Shown: piece after piece, positions 21,074-31,368 of the stretch | Numbering within the stretch: position 1 is the first letter of the stretch | How the letters are laid out: every line of letters begins with the position of its first letter | Assembly (NCBI GenBank): GCA_009363875.1 | Contig: CM018685.1 | Coordinates: 58,105,087 to 58,169,086 of the forward strand | Direction of reading: 5' to 3' | From: Mikania micrantha | Lineage: Eukaryota > Streptophyta > Magnoliopsida > Asterales > Asteraceae | DNA: 64,000 nt | Program-made: the position numbers and the translations under genes | Notes under the pieces: generated by a model | Told to the model about the DNA's origin: nothing | Database searches by the model: none | Seen by the model: the letters and a program-made list of their open reading frames with translations, nothing else

Positions 21074-21979
21074 CCGGCCCCGAGAATCGAAAGAAATTCC
21101 GGGGCCCGGGGCGATAAAAAAAAATGGACCCCTTCAAAAAAGTTAACAAAACCAAAGTATTGTAACATAATAATATATTTTAATACCTAAGCAAACCGTG
21201 AGGCTCTCCGAATATTTTTTGAAGCAAAAGGTCCGTTCATCTATTCGGTATCCATATTGTCTAAGATGACGTTTTCAATAGCAGTCATTGCCAATCCATT
21301 AAGTCGGTCTTGTGACATTAACGATCGTAAATAAGACTTCAACAACTTTAACTTAGAAAAGCTTATTTCTGCCAATGCTACAATTACCGGCATAGTCAAC
21401 AAAACTCTATATGCAATTAACACATTAGGAAGAACCCAAACTTGTTCAACTTTTTTATTGCATCAAAAAGGGTGACAATTTTTATTACACAAAAATGTCT
21501 CAAACAACTTCAACTCCAAATAAAGTTTATCCGCATTAATATCTGATTGTTCTCCATATTCAATAAATGGCTCGTTGAAGACTACAATCGAGGTTGTGTT
21601 TGGTGGATCGTGGTTGTGCAATTGAAGCAGTGGAGGCCGAAGGGGATCCGCTTTGTTGAATTTGGAAGGTGGGACTAGAGGGCAGGAGGGGTTGAGTTGG
21701 ACATTGGTTCAGCTGCTGGAGCATGTCTGGGAATTGGAAGTGTGGAAAGTATAACCAATTTGAAAGAAAGTCAATAAAAACCTAATGTATTTTTTAATAT
21801 ATGAGACTTTTATAGAGGTGATCAATTCCCAATTAAACTACTTTTCATTCTACCAAAACTTGTTGGATTCTAGGATTTATAATTTTTTTATTATAATATA
21901 TAATTTTTTTCAATTTTGGGCCCCTAAAAACGTCGGGCCCAAGGCGGTCGCCCACCTAGCCCTCCCCCAAGGCCGCCCT
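21074..21979 (-). mobile_element. hAT transposon remnant
   Basis: The flanks carry an identical 8-bp GCTTACAT (21066-21073 and 21980-21987), the duplication size of hAT elements. The ends CCGGCCCCGAG and the inverse of GCGGCCTTGGG are partly matching terminal repeats. Inside is the C-terminal part of a hAT transposase on the minus strand. Much of the element is missing. Confidence 0.68.
21241..21600 (-). pseudogene. hAT transposase C-terminal (dimerisation) fragment
   Basis: The minus frame ending near 21241 contains VLLTMPVIVALAEISFSKLK, then LKSYLRSLMSQDRLNGLAM. This is the classical hAT C-terminal dimerisation motif of TTF/MYM-zinc-finger-like plant transposases. Upstream, on the same strand but broken by a stop or shift near 21465, the sequence reads EYGEQSDINADKLYLELKLF, which belongs to the same domain. 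The BED/TTF finger and catalytic core are missing. It is a dead fragment. Confidence 0.8.
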
Positions 21980-21985
21980 GCTTAC

Positions 21986-22592
21986 ATAGAGGTGGCCATC
22001 CAAACCGGTTCCAGGACCCGACCCGGACCCGAACCGATTCCTACCCGGTATTCTCAAGAACCGGTTGGTACCTGGTAGTACCTGAAAGTTAGGACCCGGT
22101 TCCACGTTTTTCCCACTCGACTGGTTAGTACCCGGACCCGAACCGGAACCGGTTGGAACCGGTTAGGAACCGTTTATAGCCGTTATAACGAATCTGAACG
22201 TTGGAGATCGATTTCTAGCCCTTTTTTGACCGTTTGGAGCTTGAATCTAGCCGTTTTTAACACCCTAAACTAGTATAAATAGCTATTGAGTGGTATGGAG
22301 TGATCACACAACTCAAAACGCAATCCCGAACGCGAAAAAACGCAAAAAAAAAAGCAAAAAACGCTCTTTATACGCGCTTGTTTAGTCTCAATCTCTCGTT
22401 TTGGTTTTTTGTTTTCTCGTTTCCTACTCTAAAGTCTCAATACTCTTTATAAATTTCCCTTTGTTATCATGGATGCTTCACATTCTTCGGTCGGTCAAGG
22501 TTCCAACACCGAACCATCATTTGTTCGTGTTATTGAACACAATCGGAACCCGGAGATATGATGCAATTGCGTTTTGGTCTAGCTTAATGATG
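21986..22592 (+). mobile_element. 5' end of a second hAT-like element, cut by the copia insertion
   Basis: It starts TAGAGGTGGCCATCC, resembling hAT-Ac terminal repeats. About 250 bp follow of ACCGGTTCC and GACCCG words in both orientations, as seen in hAT subterminal regions. A short frame from the ATG at 22468 (MDASHSSVGQGSNTEPSF) stops after 30 codons. The copia element is inserted at 22593. I see no matching right end in the window. Confidence 0.42.
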
Positions 22593-23430
22593 TGTTGGAT
22601 CGGGTTGTTTAACCTAAACAACACTTCACAAGTATTTATCTAATACAATCTAACAGATGCGGAAGGTCTGTTAGAGGGATCTCACAAACACTCAAATGAA
22701 CAAATAATCTTTGAATAGCAATAAGAACACAAGAGTAAATTCAAGCTCAAAGATATATTTCTCTCAAAGTATTACAAGTGTAAACGGACAAGCACACTAA
22801 CAAGTTTACAATGAGAGGTTATATAGCTAAGGCTACAACTGTATACACGTAGGCATACCAGTTGGGTATACTAGACAGTACATAAAGTAAAGCTTATTCT
22901 AGTATATTAAGTGTCTTAACAGGCTAAGACACTTACTTACTATCATTACAAATATAGACATTGACTTTACAAAGACTAGTTAAATACAAAAGACATTTAA
23001 TGTTGTTGATCTTCAAGGCTTCAGATAATCTTTTGCATTTAATGCTGAGGAAGGGAAGTAAGATGCTGTCTGATTTTCGGTATGTTCTTTTTGTATTTAC
23101 TCAGACCAACATGTCTTGTGTCAGTCCCTTTTTGTACTATGAAAGTAATCAGCTACAGTCTTTGTCAGAGGTTATACCTCAGAAGTCCTTGTCTTTATCT
23201 TTGGTGTAAAAGAGATTCCTCGGAAGCTTTATGTCTTCGGAAGTCATGAAGCTTTATCTTCTAAGTACCAATCTTCCGAAGGTTTGTCTTGTACAACCTT
23301 AAATAGGAATGAGTTATTCTTTGGAAGCAATGTTGCTTCCGAAGAGGAACTCCTTCCTTCTGAGGGCTGTATCTTCTATACTTAGACAAAATCGAAGTTT
23401 GGTGAGCATCAGCCTTTATTAGTCTTTACA
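22593..23430 (-). repeat. 3' LTR of the copia element
   Basis: This 838-bp repeat runs from TGTTGGATCGGG to CTTTACA. Its first 548 bp match 34110-34657 almost exactly. The part absent from the other LTR (23141-23430) contains several CTTCCGAAG-type palindromes. Confidence 0.9.
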
Positions 23431-23441
23431 GTCTCCCCCTA
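23431..23441 (-). promoter_or_regulatory. Polypurine tract of the copia element
   Basis: The minus strand reads CTAGGGGGAGAC directly against the TGTAAAG start of the LTR, the expected plus-strand primer site. Confidence 0.8.
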
Positions 23442-23643
23442 GGCTAATGCTACCAAAACTCCCTATGGGACTCTCCTTACAACCTTTTCTCCCCTCAGGA
23501 CCTGAGCCCTTGCCTTTACCCATTTGAGTGCTTGTCTCCCTTCTGATCCATTGTCTGGATTATCAAAAGGGAGGTTCTCTAAATTAAACACAAAGGGTGC
23601 AGCCAGCACAATCAGTTGTGCCAAGGTTACAACCTTTATTCCT

Positions 23644-24393
23644 CTATTGAGCAGAGAGAGTAAACTCTTGGTGAACTTTATTGTAGCTCCACTTTACAAT
23701 GGGAATGTAGGTATGATCATGTGATAGATCATATAAATCTTTTGGATGTTCATAGGGTCTGGCTGCAGGCTTGGCTTTTGATCCTTGGGGAGGTGAGTCT
23801 GACTCAAAGTCAAAGGAGATGGCAGATGTTTTCTTTTTCCTTCTGGCCATGCTCTTTCTTCTTATGAATCTTGGTCTGTCTTGAGTAGTGGTCTGACTCC
23901 TCTGATCTTTGGCCTGCTGATCTTCCACATTTGAGCCCACTGCTGCACCTGTTGTTGCAGTGGGCTGTGGATCAGCATCCTCGATTATTGAGGGTTCTGT
24001 TCTCCTCTCATCAGCCTGTGTTTGTCTCTCAGGATCAGGGTTTAGTGATGGTTGTTTCCTTGTAGTCTTTTTGCCCTTATTGATCTTGATCACTGAAGAG
24101 ATTGGCATGTTGTCCATAGAGGGACTTGATGGAGGAGATATTTGTTCTTCTTTAGGGTTTAGGGGGAACATGTTGGGGAACATGGCTTTATTTGCTTCCC
24201 CGTACATGACTTCTTCTCCCTCTCTGATCCCTGTTCCAGTGAGGGGAAACTCTATTCTTGCTCCTCCCCCTAAACCTAAGCCTAAGTTTCGGCTCGCCCT
24301 TTGAGCATGTATTTGCTCAATTGAAGGTAACTCACCTTTGGCAACCTTAGCCTTGATGTCTCTAATATGCATATCCATGGTTGTGTTCTTCAT
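23644..24393 (-). pseudogene. Env-like frame of the copia element, C-terminal part
   Basis: A 249-codon continuation of the extra frame, in the same frame as the part before it but separated by stops (24394-24765). It is hydrophilic: lysine/arginine clusters (RRKSMARRKKKTSA), a glycine run (LGLGLGGGARI), serine/proline stretches, and an ending DLYDLSHDHTYIPIVKW. I see no membrane segment or enzymatic motif. Function is unknown. In SIRE-type elements this position is occupied by an env-like or coat-like protein of unproven role. Confidence 0.6.
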
Positions 24394-24765
24394 TGGGCCT
24401 AGCTGCCGAGCATGGAAGCCATATTCCAGGAGAAAGGCCTTGGATTTGTCTCTGTAGGCCTTTTCCTTTTACTTCTTTGTAAGGACAATCTTGGCCTTGG
24501 ATGCAGCAGCAGCCTATTCTTGCTGCTGTACCATGTCCAGCTCGGCAGCCATTCTAGGTACCGACCAGCTCAGCACTTCATCAAAATCATATCCCTTCTC
24601 TTCGAGTAGAGCAGAGAGTCTGATCCGCTCTTCTTCATGTGCAGTGTCTGGTCGGCCCTTCATTTTCTTCTTCGGGATTCTCTCCTCTTGTTCAGCTTCC
24701 TCTTCTGGGGTGAGCTTTCTTTTTCCTTTGTCATCTGCTGTCAGTTTTACCCCAGAGGAAACAGA

Positions 24766-25782
24766 TCATGTGGCCTCACCAACTGGTTCATTGGCTAAAA
24801 GCTCCTCTGTGGAGGAATCATCAATAATGACTGGGCCTTCGGAAGCAGCTGCAGCTTCGGAATTAACCTCAGCATTCACTGCATCCTCCAGTTGACCAAC
24901 CATCTTGGGTGATTCCATATTAGTATCCACAGAGTGCTCAGGAGTGGAGGAGAGATCTTCAACAGCCATTGTCCTAGAAGGGGACACAGGTTCCATGGAG
25001 ATTGGTTCTTCTTTTGTAGTTTCTTCCATGGCAACCTGGGCCGCAGTCTCAGCAGGAGACTCAGCCATTATCCCAGAAGGGGACACAGGTTCCATGAAGA
25101 TTGGTTCTTCTTGTGTAGTTTCTTCCATGGCAACCTGGGCTGCAGTCCCAGCAGGGGACTGAGGTTCCAAAGAGACAGTTGTTGTTTGATGCTCAGTCTC
25201 TTTGGCAACCTCCCTGTTATCCTCAGAAGAAGAAGAAGTACTAGGGACATGAAAGTATGTGCTCAAGAAGTCATCCCATTCAGTTGTCAAAGTGACTATG
25301 GATGGGTTAACTTCCTGTGCACCTTCCTCTTCTCTTACTTCTGGTCCTGACCCTGCAGAAGGTGCATTCTCCCCCTTTTTGGTAGCATCAGGGGAGAGAG
25401 AGGTAGTTGTAGCAGGAGCAGGATGGAAAGGTTGAAGAATTACTGGTGGACGCCTCCTGAGATCTAGAATAGTGGCATCTTTAACCTGGACCTCAAGCCT
25501 CAGGGTAGCAACCTCAGCTTCCAGGTGAGCTACCCTGGCTTCGAGGAATGAAATGGTATCCGTCAATTCTTGTGATGTTGTGCCCTCATCTACCAGAGTA
25601 GAATCATGGGGCGATGGAGTCCTGAGCCTAGCTCCTGCACCTCCACCACCAGATGTGGTTTCTTGGCGCCCTGGGTTCCCTTCACTGAGTAGAGCTTCAA
25701 AGAAGTCCTCCCCAATTAAGGTTGCCACAGGTGAGGTCCTAATGCCTGTACCACTGTCCTGTAAACCTTGATTAAGATCCAC
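24766..25782 (-). pseudogene. Env-like frame of the copia element, middle part
   Basis: A 338-codon frame overlapping the preceding one by 67 bp in a different register, so a one-base shift near 25785 separates them. A leucine/acidic segment with heptad-like spacing (ISFLEARVAHLEAEVATLRL, about residues 77-97) suggests a coiled coil. Then come low-complexity acidic/serine/threonine sequence and a direct repeat of about 33 residues containing VAMEETT(Q/K)EEPI. It ends at 24766. Coiled coils have been noted in Sirevirus env-like products. That is family knowledge; the call here rests on position and the visible heptads. Confidence 0.6.
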
Positions 25783-27140
25783 AGTAGTGGCACTGTGGCA
25801 GCGTCACCTGTATTGACCCCTTCAGAACTACTGGGGCCAACCTCTGACAAAATAGGCTCTGGGTCAGGGAACCTGGCTTGCAACTGTGTCACCACTCTCA
25901 TAAGTGTTTGGGTAGTAGGAGAGAGTGGTTCCTCCACTGTTGCAGATAGTGTTCCTTGAGCCTGGGTAATAGTATGGGTGGGGGGCATTTCTGGATGGTA
26001 AGAGCCTGGAGACTTGGGAGACAGTCTCTGATCTAATGGAGTTGCTTCATCAGAAGCAGACTCAATTATAGGGGCGTCCCTTTGGATATTCTCAGGTATG
26101 TTTTGTGACATACTCTGAGGGTTGTTAGGCTGGTTAAGGGCAGCCACAGGTTCCAGAGGAAGAACCTGTGGAGTAACACAAGGTGTGGTTTTCACCTTAG
26201 GTGGAACTGTGCCATGAACAGTTCTTTTCACCTTTTTCTTGATGGGTTCAGAAGAAGGGGCCTGAACAGCTGTAGAGAGTTGTTCAGGGGTTCGGCGGCG
26301 TTTGTAGGTAACTGTGATGGGATGTGGAACTGATATGGAAGGTGTGGGTTCAGCATCTGTGGGTGCAACAGAGCTGTCACCTTCTGGAGTTGGTAACTCC
26401 ATGGAAGGAAGAAGAGGAGTAAAGTTTCCAGAAAACTTGGCACTCTTCTTCTTTAGTTGAACAAAAACCTTGGAAGAGACCAAGGGGATTTTGTATGTAT
26501 ACCCAGTCGGTGAGAGGACAGAACCCAACTCACCATAAAATATATGCTGCAAAAACCTGGGATACATACAAAACTTCTTTGGTGACGAAATATTGTCAAC
26601 CAAATTATTGAATATAAAAGCGGAAAAGTTAAAAGTTTGGTTTGAGATCAAGCCATGAATAGTCGAAGCTAAGTCGGATGGAACTTGATCCCAACCACCT
26701 GTCTTATTAGAAAGACAGTGCAAAAACAAATGTATGAGGTACTTATAATTATAGGACACTCCACCCTTCAAATAAGTAGTTGAAGGGAGAGGACCTTCGT
26801 ACCTCATTGACCTAAAGGTCAATGCTACCTCATCCTTAGTGAATGAGACCCTTCCCCCGGCATCACCAAGTTGAAGATGCTGACAGATGGTCTCCACTGT
26901 GATAGATATGGGATGAGCATCAATGGTGGCATTAAGAATCCTACCATTGGGAGATGAAGAGACCGAACAGGAAGCCCAAAATTGTTGGTGATGAGATTCA
27001 TACACCATGGGCTGAATAGTTAGAGCAAAATTATACCTGCTATGTTGAAGGAAAGAGATGATCGGTGTGAAGTCAGCATCATGTTCTGCTGATAACTCCG
27101 CCGGTTGGTTGTGAGCAGGTTTGAAGGGAAGAAGAGCCAT
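25716..27140 (-). pseudogene. Env-like frame of the copia element, N-terminal part
   Basis: A 474-codon frame starting MALLPFKPAHNQPAELSAEH, about 610 bp downstream of the pol stop. Residues 1-240 form a compact globular region (QFWASCSVSSSPNGRIL, ISITVETICQHLQLGDAGG, YKYLIHLFLHCLSNKTGGWD, KKFCMYPRFLQHIF). I recall similar pieces from env-like genes of SIRE-type copia elements in Asteraceae. After residue 250 it becomes proline/threonine-rich with basic patches (KRRRTPEQL, KKKVKRT). It has no clear signal peptide or transmembrane helix, so a surface envelope role is doubtful. The frame shifts at about 25785. Confidence 0.65.
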
Positions 27141-27289
27141 GATTATCGACGGACTTTAGGTTAGAGATCGAGGGTTTTAGGTTTAGATTTGACGAGAGAA
27201 GGAAAAGTAATTCGAACTGAAACGGTGAGAGAGAGAATGAATGAGCGGGAGACCTTTTTATACCTTCGGATGTCAGCATTTAATATTAG

Positions 27290-27735
27290 AGCACATTAAA
27301 TTTTGAGATCCGAATGTCAGAAAAAGGTCTTCCAAATACAACTCATTTATTATTCAAAAGTTGCTAAGTACAAAGTGCTTCCGAGAGATTATGTATCGGA
27401 AGAGGTTCATGAGACCAAGAGTTTTCTTCGGAAGATACTTACTTCCGAAACATAGACAAGTATATTATCGGAAGTATATCTTCTGAAGACTTAGATGAAT
27501 TCACCAGATAAATTGTTCTTCGGAAGAAACCTTGTTCTGAATATAAGATTCAGAAGATGTTACTTTCTAAGTTATAATGTATCGGAAGTATAAAACTTCA
27601 TAAGGAGAGTTATCTTCTGAAGTGTGACATCTTCCGATATAAGAAGGGAATAATGCTTCCGAAGACTTACACTATCTTCTGAAGAGTAATCACTCATCAG
27701 AAGATAATTTAAGTTTATCTTCCGAAGAATTATTG
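27290..27735. repeat. Cluster of CTTCCGAAG-type palindromes between pol and the env-like frame
   Basis: In about 440 bp there are at least ten TTCCGA or TCGGAA words, many as the full palindrome CTTCCGAAG, plus diverged CTTCTGAAG forms. The same word recurs in the LTR (23210-23350) and in the gag tail (31450-31700). Palindromic CGG/CCG motifs in non-coding regions are a described Sirevirus trait. Confidence 0.7.
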
Positions 27736-27752
27736 ATTTCTTATTAATTCAT

Positions 27753-28904
27753 TTATTCAAAGTTAGTCATGCCAATGGCTGTTATTAAGTACCTGAATCT
27801 TCCTTCATCAAATGCCTTGGTGAATAGATCAACCAGATTGTGTTCTGTATCAACTTTGACTAGATTAATTAACTTCTTTTCTGCACAATCTCTGATGAAG
27901 TGATACCTGATATCAATGTGCTTGGTCTTGAAGTGCTTGACAGGATTATTAGTGATGGAAATTGCACTTGAATTGTCTATCTGAATGGGAGTGTTGAAGA
28001 GCTCTACTCCATAATCCTTCAACTGATTTTGAATCCAAATAACTTGTGCACAGCAACTTGAAGCAGCTATATATTCTGTCTCTACTGTAGAGGTAGAAAC
28101 ACAGGATTGTTTCTTGCATTGCCAAGACACAATTCTGGATCCAAGAAATTGGCATCCTCCTGATGTGGATTTCTTGTTGATGTTACAACCTCCATAATCA
28201 CTGTCAGTATAAGCCATGAACTGAAAGTCTTCGTTTCTAGGATACCATAATCCTAGACTTGGTGCTCCTTTGAGGTATCTGAAGATTCTCTTCACAGCCA
28301 GCATGTGTGAAACTTTGGGACTGGCCTGAAATCTTGCACACAAGCAGGTTGCAAACATTATATCAGGCCTGCTTGCTGTGAGGTACATTAAAGAACCTAT
28401 CATTGCTCTGTATTGATGCTGATCAACATCCTCCCCCTCAAGATCAGGGCTAAGAGATGTTGTCTTGGACATTGGAGTACCTAGAGCCTTGCAGTCAGTG
28501 AGTTTGAATCTTTCAAGAATATCCTTGACATATTTTGATTGACTAATGAATATCCCTGTAGAAGTTTGCTTAACCTGGAGTCCAAGAAAGAAGGTAAGTT
28601 CACCCATTGAACTCATTTCAAACTTGGACTTCATTAGTGATTCAAATTCCTTGCAGAGAGATTCATCAGTTGAACCAAAGATAATGTCATCAACATAGAT
28701 ATGTACCAACATTATATGTTGATTGGACTTCTTGAAGAAGAGATTCTTATCAATTGTCCCTCTCTTGAAGTGGTTAGCTAATAGAAAAGAAGACAAGGTT
28801 TCATACCATTTTCTGGGAGCTTGATGCAGCCCATAGAGAGCTTTGTCAAGCTTATAGACATGATCAGGAAACCTTGGATCCTCAAATCCAGGAGGCTGAC
28901 ACAC
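27753..28904 (-). pseudogene. Copia RT palm/thumb and RNase H
   Basis: A 383-codon segment. It starts in the RT (QPPGFEDPRFPDHVYKLDKA, LYGLHQAPRKWYE), carries the copia catalytic box YVDDIIFGS, then FLGLQVKQ, GSLMYLTASRPD and the RNase H motifs (YTDSDYGG, ETEYIAASSC, HIDIRYHFIRD). It terminates at 27753. The upstream RT fingers are in another frame because of a one-base shift near 28930-28950. The domain is otherwise intact. Confidence 0.9.
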
Positions 28905-29467
28905 ATATACCTCCTCATCAATACTTCCATATAAAAAGGCACTTTTACGTCCATTTGAAAGACTTTGAAGTTCTTGGCAGCTGCAAAAGCTAAAAATATT
29001 CTGATTGCTTCAATTCTTGCAACTGGAGCAAAGACTTCATCATAATCTATGCCTTCTTCCTGGGTGTATCCTTGAACAACCAACCTTGCTTTATTCTTGA
29101 TGACCACACCCTTGTCATCCTTCTTATTTCTGAAAACCCATTTTGTTCCAACTGGATACTTACCCTTAGGTAAGGGGCAAAGTTTCCAAACACCTTGTCT
29201 TTCAAATTGAAGAAGCTCCTCCTGCATGGCTTCTACCCAATTGTTGTCTTTCAATGCCTCAACAACTTTCTTTGGTTCTAATTGGGATAGAATGCAAGAA
29301 AACAAACAAATGTTTGCTTCATGCATAGAGCTCCTTGTTCTTACTCCTTCTTCAACATTACCAGTGATGTTTTCAACTGGATGATTGTTATGAATGCGAG
29401 TTCTAGGAATCACATCCAGCTGAGAGGCTAAATTCGGATTCACCAGCTCAAGGTTAGGAAGCACCAC
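28778..29467 (-). pseudogene. Copia RT N-terminal part (fingers)
   Basis: This segment reads NNWVEAMQEELLQFERQGVW, WVFRNKKDDKGVVIKNKARL and DYDEVFAPVARIEAIR, the typical start of copia RT. It leaves the family sequence after FQMDVK at about 28940. The true continuation is the frame of 28904-27753. A TGA at 29531 separates it from the integrase tail upstream. Confidence 0.88.
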
Positions 29468-29530
29468 CTCAAGTTGAATCCCTGGCAGATCCTGTGGATT
29501 CTGAGTTTGGACTGTAGTAGAGGGAGTCTC

Positions 29531-30196
29531 TCAGGAACATGTAGTTTCCAGAGTGTTTGTTTCAGGTGAGGGATTTACATCTTCTTCTTGACTTAATGGA
29601 ACTGAAGTAGAGTCACTCAATGGGACTGCATGAGATGTGTTTACTGTCTCAGACTGTGATACATCATTGTGTGTTGAAGTGGATTCTGCCAAGATTTGTC
29701 TTGAAGCTATTGGCAGTTCAACACGAAAGTCTTCTTCTCTAGTGAGATGGGAGGAGTCTGTGGTAGTTGCCTGTGACTCTGGAACAAACTCTTTCACAAG
29801 ATTAAATGCAGATGTAAAGCTATCAAGATCAAATAGCCAATCAGGACCAGTTCTAGGCTTATTGATAGTATGTTCATTGAACTGAACATTTGCAGACTCT
29901 TCAATAATTCTGGAAGCTTTGATGTATACTCTATATGCTTTTGCATGTGAAGAGTATCCAACAAAGTAGCCCTCTGCTGATTTCTCAGTAAATTTGGCTA
30001 GGTGATCATTGGTATTCAATATGGTGCAATGACATCCAAATGGTTTGAGAAATCCAATGAATGGCTTTCTCTTATGCCAAATTTCATAAGGTGTCATTCC
30101 ATGTGTCTTAACTACCAATACTCTATTTTGGACATAACATGCAGTATTGACTGCTTCTGCCCAAAAAGTTATTGGGAGTTTGGCATCAGATAACAT
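29531..30196 (-). pseudogene. Copia integrase C-terminal region
   Basis: A 221-codon segment in the same frame as the integrase core, which is interrupted upstream by a TAA. It shows the end of the integrase fold (ITFWAEAVNTACYVQNRVLV, TPYEIWHKRKPFIGFLKPFG) and the GKF-like module (KFTEKSAEGYFVGYSSHAKA). A serine/threonine-rich linker leads to RT. Just upstream of this segment, in the stretch 30197-30328, the motif NGVAERRNRTLIEAAR supplies the third catalytic residue (E). Confidence 0.82.
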
Positions 30197-30328
30197 GGTC
30201 CTTGCAGCCTCAATTAGTGTTCTATTCCTTCTCTCAGCAACGCCATTTTTTTGTGGAGTCCTAGGAGCACTAAATTGCCTTGTGATACCTTTAGATTCAC
30301 AAAAAGAATTTAAAGCATGGTTTTTGAA

Positions 30329-30910
30329 TTATGTTCCTTGATCTGATTTGATTATTTTTACATGGTGATCACTTTCATTCTCTACCCTAAGTATAAATGA
30401 CTTCAGGATCTCAGCGGTTTCATCTTTGGTATTTAAGAAAAATACCCAGGTATACCGAGAGAAATCATCAGTGACCACCAAGCAGTATGACTTTCTACCA
30501 AGACTTTTCACACTCGTGGGGCCAAACAAGTCTATATGAAGCAAATGCAGGACTGTGGTTATAGAATTTATCTCTTTGGCATGATGAGATGACTTGTGAT
30601 GCTTGCCTTTTAAGCATGCAACACATTTATCAACACATATAAATTCCTTTGTTGGCAAACCAGTTACTAAGTTATTTTTGACAAGTTTATTCATATTTTT
30701 GAGGTTTACATGACAAAGTATTCTATGCCAAAGAGATGATTCATCAAGTGAAGCTATTGAGACAAAGCAGCTTATATTACTAAGAGGTGCAGCTATGCTC
30801 ATATCTAGCATATACATGTTGTTTCTTCTTGGAGCTCTGAGCAGAATTTGATCATTGGGTATCACAAATCCTGGTTTCAGGACAATGCATTCATGCTCAG
30901 TAAACAACAT
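30329..30910 (-). pseudogene. Copia integrase zinc finger and catalytic core
   Basis: This encodes the GAG-pre-integrase/HHCC finger (LWHRILCHVNLKNMN then CVACLKGKHH). The first two catalytic aspartates follow, in LHIDLFGP and the later SDQGT. A TAA immediately after SDQGT at 30329 replaces the glutamate codon expected before FKNH. An upstream TAG at 30920 separates it from the protease, in the same frame. Confidence 0.88.
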
Positions 30911-30919
30911 GTTGTGCTT

Positions 30920-31177
30920 CTAATCACACACCTGTGATACACTCAGTAAATTGTAGTTTAGTTCTTTTACAAAATGCACATTCTCAAAGCTTATCTTGCC
31001 ATTTGTGATTGTGCCCTTACCTGTAATGTATCCTCCCACTGGATCACTTCCAAATGCAACAGACCCACCAAAGAATGGTTCATATTTGTGCAAGTGAGTC
31101 TTATTTCCTGTCATGTGCCTGGAACAACCACTGTCAACTATCCACAAGTTGCTCTTTGATTTCTGCTGTCCCTGCAC
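30920..31177 (-). pseudogene. Copia aspartic protease
   Basis: This contains WIVDSGCSRHMTG, the copia protease active site (DSG), then FGSDPVGGYITGKGTI and the LNYNLLSVSQVCD end of the domain. It is truncated by an in-frame TAG after VCD. The protease is joined to gag by a stretch (31178-31368) with a frame change. Confidence 0.88.
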
Positions 31178-31368
31178 ATGACCAAAAGTGAGTTAGTTCC
31201 TGATGGGAACCCAAGCCCATGTGGTCTTGGGTTTTCCATTAGCATCATTGTAAGTAAATTTCTTTGACATCATCTTTGGTGGAACAGATGATGTGCTTGT
31301 TGTTCGTGGCACTGGTGATTGAACAGATGGTTCAACTATTTCCTTTTTCTTCCATATCTGTTTGGTTT

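Noticed and set aside
21986..22592. A complete Ac-like hAT element
   Set aside because: Only a left-end-like sequence and a 30-codon start are visible. The right end is missing, so only a fragment is called.
27079..27279. 66-codon minus frame overlapping the env-like start
   Set aside because: Out of frame with the env-like protein and without features; a shadow frame.
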